Assembly (NCBI GenBank): GCA_903904755.1
Contig: CAIVDV010000057.1
Location: 1-64,000 of the forward strand
Length of the DNA stretch: 64,000 nucleotides
Reading direction: 5' to 3'
Source: an uncultured Acidobacteriaceae bacterium
GTDB lineage: Bacteria > Acidobacteriota > Terriglobia > Terriglobales > Acidobacteriaceae
Below the pieces are notes generated by a model. The model worked only from the letters and a program-made list of their open reading frames with translations. It searched no databases and was not told where the DNA came from. Positions 34,810 to 43,575 of this stretch are shown piece by piece. Numbering within the stretch: the first letter of the stretch is position 1; every line of letters begins with the position of its first letter. A program made the translations under genes and the position numbers.

Positions 34810-37035
34810 CTACGCCAGCTTGAAGCCCGACCGCGCCAGCGGCAGCGTGCGAATTCGCTTCCCCGTTGCCGCGAAAACCGCATTCGCCACAGCCGGCAGC
34901 ACCGGCGGCAGCGCCGGTTCGCCCAGTCCCGTCGGGTCGTAATCGGTCGTTATCCAGTGGATCTCCACCTTCGGCGCCTGCCGAATCCGCAGCAACTGCT
35001 GCTGGGCGAGCATCGTCTGCTTCACCTGCCCGTCCTCGAAGGTAATCTCCTGCTGCATGTGCGAGATGCCCTCCAGGATGCTGCCTTCCACCTGCGCCTC
35101 GCCTGCCGATGGATTGATGAGCTGCCGGCCCACATCGCCCACCGCCCACACCTTCTCCACCCAAATCGCGCCGGAGTCATCCACCTTTACCTCGGCCACC
35201 TCGGCAAAATACCCCAAATGGCAGAAGTGGCAGGCAATACCGAAACCATGGCCGTTGCCGGATTTGCGATTCTTCCAGTCGCTCACCTCGGCCACCTTGC
35301 GCAGCACATCGGCCAGCCGCTTCCCGTTCAGCCAGTCCGGCGTTCCAGCCAGTTTCGCGGCAGGCGTACCCGGCGTCGCTTCCCGCTGGATAACCGAAAG
35401 CTGAAACTCCAACGGATCAATCCCCGCAGCGTGAGCCAGCTCATCCAGGAAGGAATTCACCACCCACGCATGTGCATTCGATCCCGGTGCGCGCAGCCAC
35501 CCCGTCCGCTGCCACAGCGGCTGGGTGCTGCTGGCAAACTCAAAGTTCGGAATCCGGCCCGACGGGAACTCCGACGCATCAATATCCGCTCCCGGAGCAT
35601 ACTTCTTCCCCTCGCCAAAGGTCACCAGCCGGTGCTGCCAGGCAACCAGCGCGCCCGAGCTGTCCACGCCGGCCTTCAGGAACTGCGTTCCCCCCGCACG
35701 GAAGCAGTCGCCCACAATGTCATCCTCGCGCGACCAAATCAGCTTCACCGGCGCCGGAACCTGCTTTGCAATCGTCGCCACTTCCACCATGTTCTCGTTC
35801 ATCAGTCTGCGGCCAAATCCGCCGCCCGCGCGCAGCATGTGCAGGCTCACGTCGGCCTCAGCCAGCCCCAGCGCCTTGGCCACCATCGTCCGACCGCCAC
35901 CCGGCATCTGGCTGCCCGTCCACATCTCCATCTTTCCGTCGTGGAACCACGCCGTCGCGCCCTGCGGCTCCAGCGTGTTGTGCGCCAGAAACGGATAGCT
36001 GTACACCGCCTCCACCGTCTTCGCCGCCCCGGCCAGCGCCTTCACCACATCGCCCTGCGCATGCAGAACATCGCCCGGCTGCGCTGCCAGCTCGTGCGCG
36101 CGCTTTTCCATATCCTCGCTGTTCGGCACGGGATGCTCCGGCATCTCCCACTCCACCTTCAACTGCCGCCGCGCCCGCTGCGCCTGGTACCAGTGGTCGG
36201 CAACAATCGCCACGCCGCTCGAAAGCCCCGGCTCCTCCGGAACCACCGCGCTCGGCTGAATCGCTCCCGCAATCACAAAGCAGTAGCGGATGCCCGGCAA
36301 CTTCAGAATCTCGTCCGTATTCGCCGTCTTCACCCGCGCGCCAAAGACCATCGGCTTGTAGAAAACCGCATGAAGCATCCCCGGGAGCTTCACATCAATG
36401 GCAAACAGCGGCTTGCCCGTCACAATCGCGCCATTGTCACGCCCCGGCCGTCGCTTGCCCAGCAGTACATACTCTTTCGGGTCCTTCAGCTTCACCGTGG
36501 TCGGGTTCGGCGCGGGCAGCTTCGCCGCGTCATTGGCCAGCTCGCCATACGTCAGTGACCGGCCGGATGCCGCGTGAGTCACCCGGCTCTTGCTCGTGGT
36601 CAGTTCGCCAACCGGCACCTTCAGCCGGTTCGCCGCGGCCTGCACCAGCACCGCTCGCGCCGCAGCACCCACCTGGCGCATCGGATTCCAGCTCACCGGC
36701 GTCGTCATCGACCCGCCGGCCCACTGCGGCCCAAACTTCGCCTCATCAAAATGCGCCTGCTCCACCTTCACCCGCTCCCAGTCGGCGTCCAGTTCCTCGG
36801 CAATCAGCAGCGGCAGCGACGTGCGAATGCCCTGGCCAATCTCCGCACCGCGGGCAACAATCGTTATCACGCCATCCGGGGCAATCTGGACAAAGGCAGA
36901 AGGGGTAAGAATCGGTGCCTCAGGCATCTGCGCAAACGCGCGCACCGGCAGCGAAAGACCAAGGGCAAACCCTCCGCCGGCAAGCGCGGAAAGCTGGAAG
37001 AAATCGCGTCGGGAAAGGGGCTGTGTCAGCGACAT
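34810..37035 (-). CDS. Molybdenum hydroxylase large subunit (IorB/xanthine dehydrogenase family)
   Basis: This molybdopterin-binding catalytic subunit has 741 residues and is exported by the Tat path (SRRDFFQLSALAGGGFALG at the N-terminus). It resembles isoquinoline 1-oxidoreductase beta subunits. Visible blocks are GQGIRTSLPLLIAEE, GGGFGRRLMNENMVE, LRAPGSNAHAWVVNSF and the C-terminal GLGEPALPPVLPAVANA, whose Glu is the expected catalytic base. It lies 2 bp after the 2Fe-2S subunit gene. There is no FAD subunit, so electrons probably go to a periplasmic carrier. The substrate (N-heterocycle or aldehyde) is unknown. Confidence 0.9.
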   Translation of the reverse strand: MSLTQPLSRRDFFQLSALAGGGFALGLSLPVRAFAQMPEAPILTPSAFVQIAPDGVITIVARGAEIGQGIRTSLPLLIAEELDADWERVKVEQAHFDEAKFGPQWAGGSMTTPVSWNPMRQVGAAARAVLVQAAANRLKVPVGELTTSKSRVTHAASGRSLTYGELANDAAKLPAPNPTTVKLKDPKEYVLLGKRRPGRDNGAIVTGKPLFAIDVKLPGMLHAVFYKPMVFGARVKTANTDEILKLPGIRYCFVIAGAIQPSAVVPEEPGLSSGVAIVADHWYQAQRARRQLKVEWEMPEHPVPNSEDMEKRAHELAAQPGDVLHAQGDVVKALAGAAKTVEAVYSYPFLAHNTLEPQGATAWFHDGKMEMWTGSQMPGGGRTMVAKALGLAEADVSLHMLRAGGGFGRRLMNENMVEVATIAKQVPAPVKLIWSREDDIVGDCFRAGGTQFLKAGVDSSGALVAWQHRLVTFGEGKKYAPGADIDASEFPSGRIPNFEFASSTQPLWQRTGWLRAPGSNAHAWVVNSFLDELAHAAGIDPLEFQLSVIQREATPGTPAAKLAGTPDWLNGKRLADVLRKVAEVSDWKNRKSGNGHGFGIACHFCHLGYFAEVAEVKVDDSGAIWVEKVWAVGDVGRQLINPSAGEAQVEGSILEGISHMQQEITFEDGQVKQTMLAQQQLLRIRQAPKVEIHWITTDYDPTGLGEPALPPVLPAVANAVFAATGKRIRTLPLARSGFKLA

Positions 37036-37037
37036 GG

Positions 37038-37511
37038 CTATTTCCCTCCCTTCGCGGCAGGCTGGCCGGCCGCTTCATGGATAGCTGCCCGAATGCGGAC
37101 ATACGTCGCGCAGCGGCAAAGCACCCCGCTCATCGCAGAATCAATATCCTCGTCGGTGGGGTGCGGCGTATTCTCCAGCAGCGCCGCGGCGGTCATAATC
37201 TGCCCCGCCTGGCAGTACCCGCACTGCGGCACATCCATCGCGTCCCAGGCCTTCTGCAGCGGATGATCCCCATGCAGCGACAATCCCTCAATCGTCACAA
37301 TCGGCTGGTCGCCCACCGCAGAAACCGGCGTCAGGCACGACCGCACCGGCCGCCCGTCCAGCAGCACCGTGCACGCCCCGCACGCACCCTGCCCGCACCC
37401 AAACTTGGTGCCCACCATGCCCAGGTAGTCCCGCAGGACCCAGAGCAGCGGCGTTTCCGGCGCGGCGTCCACCGTGTGAACTTCCTTGTTGATGTGTAGC
37501 GATAGCGACAT
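37038..37511 (-). CDS. Molybdenum hydroxylase [2Fe-2S] subunit (IorA-like)
   Basis: The 157-residue electron-transfer subunit has two clusters. The plant-ferredoxin-like N-terminal domain has FGCGQGACGAC and the distal Cys in VRSC. The C-terminal helical domain has CGYCQAGQ and LCRCATYVRIR. ATG 37511 follows GGGAGGG by about 9 nt. It is the first gene of the two-gene unit and has no signal peptide; it probably rides with the Tat-exported large subunit. Confidence 0.92.
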   Translation of the reverse strand: MSLSLHINKEVHTVDAAPETPLLWVLRDYLGMVGTKFGCGQGACGACTVLLDGRPVRSCLTPVSAVGDQPIVTIEGLSLHGDHPLQKAWDAMDVPQCGYCQAGQIMTAAALLENTPHPTDEDIDSAMSGVLCRCATYVRIRAAIHEAAGQPAAKGGK

Positions 37512-37682
37512 ACTGCGGGGCCCTCCCATGTGACAGAATCCAGCCTATCCCAGCGCTGGCCAGCCTGCCAACGATTCTTCTGCCAAAGGCTTTGACCGCA
37601 TCAGAGCCGCGCCTGCTGTCACCACCCAGCCAGCACCCGACAGGCCCCGGAGGGCCGGTTTATGTCACAATAGAGACGGGTT

Positions 37683-37770
37683 GGAGAGCTGGCCGAGTGG
37701 TTGATGGCACCGGTCTTGAAAACCGGCGAACCGAAAGGTTTCGTGAGTTCGAATCTCACGCTCTCCGCCA
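37683..37770 (+). tRNA. tRNA-Ser (anticodon UGA)
   Basis: The acceptor stem is GGAGAGC/GCTCTCC. The anticodon stem CCGGT/ACCGG encloses loop CTTGAAA with UGA. It has the long class II variable arm (GAACCGAAAGGTTTC), T arm GAGTTCGAATCTC and an encoded CCA. Confidence 0.96.
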
Positions 37771-38123
37771 CACCCTTTCAAAGCAGCGCCACGCGGTTCG
37801 ATACCTTTCGGACCTCCGCACAGCTGCGTGGGGCAGCCGGCAGCGGAATCCAAGACACTTACCGCGTGGAATCGAAGGTCGCTGTGCCCGCGCATCCGCA
37901 ATCGCGCGCTGCCCGGCCAGGCTATCCGGTCGCGAGCTACTTATACGCCCAGGCCGCTACCAGGCACCTATCTATCTTCCCCGTTTGCTATTCCGTCTCC
38001 GCATCCTGGAAAGCAGTGGTTATCTTATATTCGGAATCTGTGCGTCGAGAAATATCCTGAGGCCGGCATGGAGCTGCTCTCATACACATTCTTCCCAACC
38101 CGGGAAGGTGGATAAGCAGCCCT
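37771..38123. other. Gene-free stretch after tRNA-Ser
   Basis: I see no convincing gene, tRNA or terminator in these 353 bp. Open frames through it have no ribosome site and lack normal codon bias. It is a common position for integration next to tRNA-Ser, but no attachment-site duplication of the tRNA 3' end is visible. Confidence 0.4.
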
Positions 38124-38783
38124 CTAAGCCAGCATCGGCATCAGGATGGTGTCATCCACCATCAGAGTACTCATCGACTGCCGCACCACAACCTGGGCAA
38201 GGATTCCGAGAATCGTCTGCTCCACATTCAGCGAAGGCGCATCGGCGGCCTCCAGCCAAACCTCCAGCGCAATCCGGATCGGGCTCAACGCTCGCTCCAG
38301 CCGCGCCCGTAAATCCTCCGCCGGGAACGGGCCGCCTTCCAGAAACGAGTACTGAAGCAATCGCCCAACCAACGGGGACAACGCCAGCGTGTTCTCCATC
38401 GCCTTCAACGCGTTCGAAATCGCTTCCCTCACATTTCGGGATTTGCTGATTTGCGTCAGAACTTCATCCCGAACTTCCAGCTTGTCCAACTGGCTGGTGA
38501 CAACCGCCCGGTAAATCTCTACCTTGTTGGGAAAATGGCGGAACAGCGTCACTTCATTCACCTGGGCCTCGTGCGCAAGTTCCCGCGTGCTCACGCCGTG
38601 GTAGCCGCGCAACGCAAACTGGACCGCGCAGGCGGCCAGAATCCGCTCGCGGCTCTTCAGTATCCTCGAACTTGGCAGCCCTTCCCCCTGGTTCCGTCCC
38701 GCGAAACCCTTCCTCGGCTTCGCAGCTTCCGACCCCACTTCCGGAACGGGTGCCTTGCCAGTCAATGAAATCCCTTTTTGCAT
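38124..38783 (-). CDS. TetR/AcrR-family transcriptional regulator
   Basis: The 219-residue regulator has the TetR DNA-binding domain at about residues 44-92: RERILAACAVQFALRGY, STRELAHEAQVNEVTLFRHF and NKVEIYRAVV. The C-terminal ligand domain is variable and unassigned. The basic N-terminal tail of about 40 residues is longer than usual. ATG 38783 is chosen; GGAG lies 6-7 nt upstream. It is divergent from the winged-helix/TPR gene (252 bp apart), which may be its target or unrelated. Confidence 0.85.
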   Translation of the reverse strand: MQKGISLTGKAPVPEVGSEAAKPRKGFAGRNQGEGLPSSRILKSRERILAACAVQFALRGYHGVSTRELAHEAQVNEVTLFRHFPNKVEIYRAVVTSQLDKLEVRDEVLTQISKSRNVREAISNALKAMENTLALSPLVGRLLQYSFLEGGPFPAEDLRARLERALSPIRIALEVWLEAADAPSLNVEQTILGILAQVVVRQSMSTLMVDDTILMPMLA

Positions 38784-39035
38784 TCCGTACTCCAACCTGC
38801 AGACGGTACGCCTTCGGGATACAAGGCGTCCTTGCACGTTCGTTCAAGCCTGCCGGCCTGCGCCAGGAAGCGCATTTTCATGCAAGCGGTTGCTTACTTA
38901 TCTGGTACGGTCGTGCTGTACTTTCCCTCTTTACTACAAGAGCGTCGTACGGGATACAAGCCCCCTCTTCCCCCCGAAAACCTCCCCGTTCAACTCATTG
39001 ACATAAAAGTTGATAGGTCCTATCTTTGGGAGGTG

Positions 39036-41958
39036 ATGCCGACTAACAAAGCGGAGGAAAACCGGACACAAACTTCAGTAATTAGAGAAAGGCTGAAGTT
39101 CGCCTCTTTCGCCTTGGAGCCGCACACCGGAATCCTTACCAGGTATGGTGTGCGCAAGAGATTAGAACGGCAGCCGGCGCGAATACTGGAGGCTCTGCTC
39201 TTAGCGCGCGGACAGATGGTCTCGCGCCCTGAACTAATCTCTCTCCTTTGGCCAACTGAAGCGGCTGGGGACTTTAATCGCCGCCTCGACAAAGCCGTGG
39301 CCAAGCTTCGCGCAACGCTGAATGATAGCCCCACCTCTCCCCGCTATTTTGAGACCCTGAAAGGGCGCGGCTACCGGTTTCTCATGGAAGTAGAAATCGA
39401 AGTGCTTCCCGCAACCGGGGCGGGAGAGGCGCCGGGTGTCGAAGCCGCAGTTACTCCCCCGCCGCCACCCACGCCGACGGACGATCTTTCCCCAGGCCCC
39501 GGTCCGAAGCCGCCGCGTTCGGCTCCCGCTCCCCCCCCCGGCCACGGTCTGGACCCGCCGCAATCTCCTGCTGGGCGCGCTTGCCTTGGCCGTGCTCGCG
39601 ATTGCGGGATGGTCTACCTTCCGTTCCCAATCCAATCACGGCGGTCGGCCCACCATTCTCATCCTCGGCTTTCGAAACAGCTCCGCACCTACCCAGGACC
39701 TCTGGATCTCCCGCTTCCTGACCGACTGGCTCACTGCCGACCTCCGCCTCTCCCCGGATGCCCAGGTTCTGTTCGGCAGTGGAACCCCGGAGATGCGCCC
39801 CTGGACGCTGGAGCAGGGCTGTGGAACTCCGCCTGAGAGCGCCCTCCGTTCGGCCGCGCGGGACTACGACGCCGACATGGTGCTCTACGGAGACTATGCC
39901 GCAGCGGCTACTGCCGAAGGCACCAACCGATGGCAGCTCACACTTTGCCTGGTACCGGCCCACGGCCACAAGGCTCCTGTATCCGCCACCGTGACGGAGG
40001 CTCGGGATGATTTCCCGCTCCTGATTGCTGAGGCGGGCGACCGGTTACGCGCCGCTGCCGGCTTCAAGCCCATCCCGGCTGCGGCGCTCGCCAGCCTGCG
40101 CGCGGAGTTCCCGCATACGCCAGACGCCACCCGCGCCTACTCTCAGGGAGTCATCGCACTCGACCACTTTGACTACGTCGCCGCAAGCATCTTCCTCACC
40201 ATCGCCGCGCAGCTTGAGCCAAAGTGCGCTGCTGTCCACGCCGCCCTGGCAAAAGCCTGGGCCGATCTCGGCACTTCTGAACCGAGCCGCGAAGAGGCCC
40301 AGCTGGCCGTGCAGCAGGCAAGCCTTTTATCCCCGCAGCAGCAACTGCGATACGCCGCTTTCAACGCGGAAGCCCGGCAGGACTGGACAACCGCCGCCGA
40401 CTTCTACCGGCAAATGCAGCAAGCCGACCCCGGAAACTTTGAAAATGAACTGGCGCTGGCGCGGGCTGAGTTCCGGGCCGGCCAAACTCGCCAGGCTCTG
40501 CAAACCGCACAAGGTGTGCAAAGCCCGCTTTCTGCAATTCATGATGACCCCCGCATGGAACTCGTTCAGGGAGTCGCGAAATCTGTCCTGGGCGATTTCA
40601 AGGGCGAATTGGAGGCTGCGCAGCGGGCCGAGCGGGAAGCCGCAGTTCGGGGCATGGACGAGCGCCGCGCCAATGCCCTCATGGAGGAGGCCGACGCAGA
40701 GGAGATGCTGGGAAACTGGCAGGAGGCGCAACGGCTCTGGATCCTGGCCAAGCAGGTCTTCGCTTCCATCAACGCCCAGGACGAAGTGATTACCGTTCTG
40801 CACCATCAGGCGCTTTCCGCCTGGAACCGGCACGACGTCACCACGGCCGAAGAGCGCATCCAGGAGGCGATTGCCGGTGGCCAAAGCCGCGATGAAGCCG
40901 CTGAAATTCAGGAGAGCCTGGAAGCCCGCGCGGCCGTGCAGATCGGTTTCAGGGCCACCAATCCGCTCGGCGTCCGGCACCAGGACCAGCAGTTGGACAT
41001 TGCAGAAGACCCCACCCCCGGCCGCAACGCGCTGGAAGAAGCCCATCTCTTTGAGATGTTCGGCTCCCTGCAGATGCGCCAGGACCAGGACCGCAGGGCG
41101 CAGGAGTATCTCCAACAGGCTCAGCGGCACTGCACAGCCGCAAGGAATCAGGCCTGCCTGGCGGATACCGCATTGAACCAGGGTATGCTCGATGAGGAAA
41201 TCGGCCAGATGAAGGAAGCCGAAGCGGAGTACCAGCAATCTGCCTCCTGGTTCCAGGCAGCGGGCGACCCCGGCGGCGTTGCCCTCAGCGCAGGCCGGCT
41301 GGGCTGGCTGCTCTTTGAAGAAGACCGCCTCGACGAATGCCGAAAGGTCTTCTCCGATGCCCTCGCGCAGACCGCCGACCTCGCCAACCGGATGCGGCAC
41401 TACGAACTCGAGGAACAGTTGATTGATATCGAACTCCAGGCCGACCCCGACCGTGGCCAGAAGCTGGCGCAGCAATCGCTCACCGAGAACGCCGCGATGC
41501 TCAATACCTTCCCCATCGGGCGGCTGGTGACCTTCGCGGACCTCGCCGTTGCCGAATACCTGACCGGCGGGGAACGCCAGGCCCAGCGGGATATCGCGGT
41601 GCGGTTTTCGCTCGGCAACTCCGTGCTGCCAGACCATCAGTTGGCAAAGGTTCTCCTGGCCCGCGGCACCCTCAGCATCTACTCCCAGAACTACCCGGAC
41701 GCTGAGCAAAATCTGCAGGCTGCGGAGCATCTTGCCCGTCAGCAGCGGCTGCTCAGTCTCGATTTTCAGGCGCGTCTGGCCCTGGCCCTGTGCCACACCG
41801 CGCAGCATCTGCCCACTGCCCGGGCCGAGTTGGACGCGCTGCGGGCCGAGGCGGAACACCGGGGCTTCGCGTTCTTCCTCCGCAAGATTCAGGAACTGGA
41901 GCGGGCGCGGGAGCGCGGCGAAAATCCCATGCGCACCAGCGCCGCGGGAAGGTCGTAG
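39036..41958 (+). CDS. Membrane winged-helix/TPR regulator, frame broken at a C9 tract
   Basis: The design is an OmpR/ToxR-type DNA-binding domain, proline-rich linker, one membrane helix and a long TPR-like periplasmic region. Frame 1 (39036-39836) carries the winged helix (about residues 20-115, with LLARGQMVSRPELISLLWP and YFETLKGRGYRFLMEV) and the linker. Frame 2 (readable to 41958) carries the helix LLLGALALAVLAIAGW and the TPR region. They meet at nine C residues at 39531-39539; one C fewer fuses them exactly (PPP-ATVWTRR). The break may be a sequencing error, slippage or a true frameshift. GGAGG precedes ATG 39036 by only 2 nt. The next gene starts 3 bp after the stop. Confidence 0.8.
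39531..39539. repeat. C9 homopolymer at the frame break
   Basis: These nine consecutive C residues lie in the proline linker of the winged-helix/TPR regulator. The upstream frame and the downstream frame differ by one base exactly here. Confidence 0.85.
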
Positions 41959-41960
41959 CC

Positions 41961-43493
41961 ATGCCGGAACGCAGTTGCTCCGTCTGCCAGGCACCCCTGC
42001 CCCCCGGGCAGGACTCCTGCGGCAACTGCGCGCCGCCAACAGCACCTCCACCAGCGGCCGCTCCCGGCCTCGGCGCCTCCGCCGCAACCTGGTGGCTGCG
42101 TAACTGGTTGAGCGCACTGGTACTTACGCTGCTGGCTTCGGCCACCGTATGTCTGCTCCTTTCGGTAGACGTCACGGCAACCCGTCGCATCCTGATTGAA
42201 AGCCTCAACCGGCTGGTGGTCTATCTGAACCAACCAAACGCCCCCGCAGGCGCGGGACTGGCCGGGACGGTTGCCCTTGGAGCCGACTCCGACCATGGCG
42301 CCGCAGTTGATTTCGGCCCCATCAAGATCGGTTCCCACTCCACAACCGCGGTTTCCGTCACCATCCTTACCGCCGGAGTTCTCGATACCGTCTCGGTCGT
42401 TACCCAGGGTGTTGCAGACCTGGACTTTACCAATGCCGGCAGCGGTACCTGCACACCCGGGGTCTTCTACCCCGTCAACTCCACATGCACCGTCAACGTC
42501 ACCTTCTCGCCCAAGCTCTCCGGCGCTCGCTACGGCGCGGTGGTGCTCCAGGATGCCGCTGAAGAAGCCATGAAAACCCGCCACATCCCCATGGCCACCG
42601 GCTATCTCACTGGAGTCGGCAAGGGCGCTCAGCCCATCCGCAGTGAGTCCCCCATTCTGCGCATTGGCACCGGCTGGATCTTGCCCTGGGGCATTGAGCT
42701 GGACAGTGCCGGGAACATCTACGTCGCAAACTATCCCCGGGAACCCTACGAAAGCGGCGGATCGGTCATCCGGGAAACACCGGTCGCCGGCGGCTACAGG
42801 CAGACAACCATCGGCAGCGGCTTTGTCGGCCCATCGGGTATAGCCGTGGACGGAGCCGGCAACATCTACGTTGCGGATGCCAGCCTGCAGATCATCTTTC
42901 GTGAAACTCCCTATCAGGATGGCTATGTGCAAAGCCAGATTCCTGCTCCCGGCCTGGGCTGGCCGCTCGCCGTGGCCGTCGACGCCGGGGGCAACGTCTA
43001 CGTCACCGACGGCCCCAACCGGCGCGTCCTGAAAGAGTCGCTCTTCGCCGGACAGTACCGCCAGACCTCAATCCCCACCTCGCTCGAGTATCCCATCGGC
43101 CTCGCCGTTGACCGGGTGGGGAATATCTACGCCGCCAACGGAGATGTGGTGAAGGAAACACTGGAAGGCGCCACCTATCGCGAGAGCAAAATTGCCACCG
43201 GGTATGGCGGAGTCAAGGGCCGGGGCGCGGAACTCACCATTGACCCGGAAGGCAACCTGCTGATCGCCGCCACCGCGCAGAATCAGATCATCATGCTCCC
43301 GGCCCAGGGAGATTCCTTCGGAAGGCCAATCGTCCTGGCATCCGTCAGCCATCCCTTCGCCGTAGATAGCTCAACCTCGGGCGACCTCTTCTACACAACC
43401 GACATCCCCGGCGACGTCGGCCTGTGGCGCATGCCCATCCCTGCGCCCGGCCATGACCCCAATGACAACCCTGCAAACCACCCTCGCCGCTAA
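41961..43493 (+). CDS. Zinc-ribbon, membrane-anchored NHL-type beta-propeller protein
   Basis: The 510-residue protein has an N-terminal zinc ribbon (CSVCQAPLPPGQDSCGNC, about residues 6-23), one membrane helix (about 50-72), an Ig-like domain (about 100-220, choice-of-anchor type with CTPGVFYPVNSTCTVNVTFSP), then NHL-like repeats (GIELDSAGNIYVAN, GIAVDGAGNIYVAD, AVAVDAGGNVYVTD, GLAVDRVGNIYAAN). The last part is probably periplasmic and binds a protein or ligand. ATG 41961 follows GGGAAGG and lies 3 bp after the regulator gene, so the two form an operon. A sensory partnership with the TPR regulator is inferred. Confidence 0.75.
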   Translation: MPERSCSVCQAPLPPGQDSCGNCAPPTAPPPAAAPGLGASAATWWLRNWLSALVLTLLASATVCLLLSVDVTATRRILIESLNRLVVYLNQPNAPAGAGLAGTVALGADSDHGAAVDFGPIKIGSHSTTAVSVTILTAGVLDTVSVVTQGVADLDFTNAGSGTCTPGVFYPVNSTCTVNVTFSPKLSGARYGAVVLQDAAEEAMKTRHIPMATGYLTGVGKGAQPIRSESPILRIGTGWILPWGIELDSAGNIYVANYPREPYESGGSVIRETPVAGGYRQTTIGSGFVGPSGIAVDGAGNIYVADASLQIIFRETPYQDGYVQSQIPAPGLGWPLAVAVDAGGNVYVTDGPNRRVLKESLFAGQYRQTSIPTSLEYPIGLAVDRVGNIYAANGDVVKETLEGATYRESKIATGYGGVKGRGAELTIDPEGNLLIAATAQNQIIMLPAQGDSFGRPIVLASVSHPFAVDSSTSGDLFYTTDIPGDVGLWRMPIPAPGHDPNDNPANHPRR

Positions 43494-43575
43494 ATTCACC
43501 TCGCGCCCCCTGCCCGGATGCGGGAATCGCATCGTGCGGCTAAGATGCTAGGGGACCGACAAAGGGGGCCCCTGG

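Noticed and set aside
37592-38449. Plus-strand open frame across tRNA-Ser and the TetR gene
   Set aside because: It overlaps a tRNA and an antisense regulator, has low-complexity Ser/Pro translation and no ribosome site.
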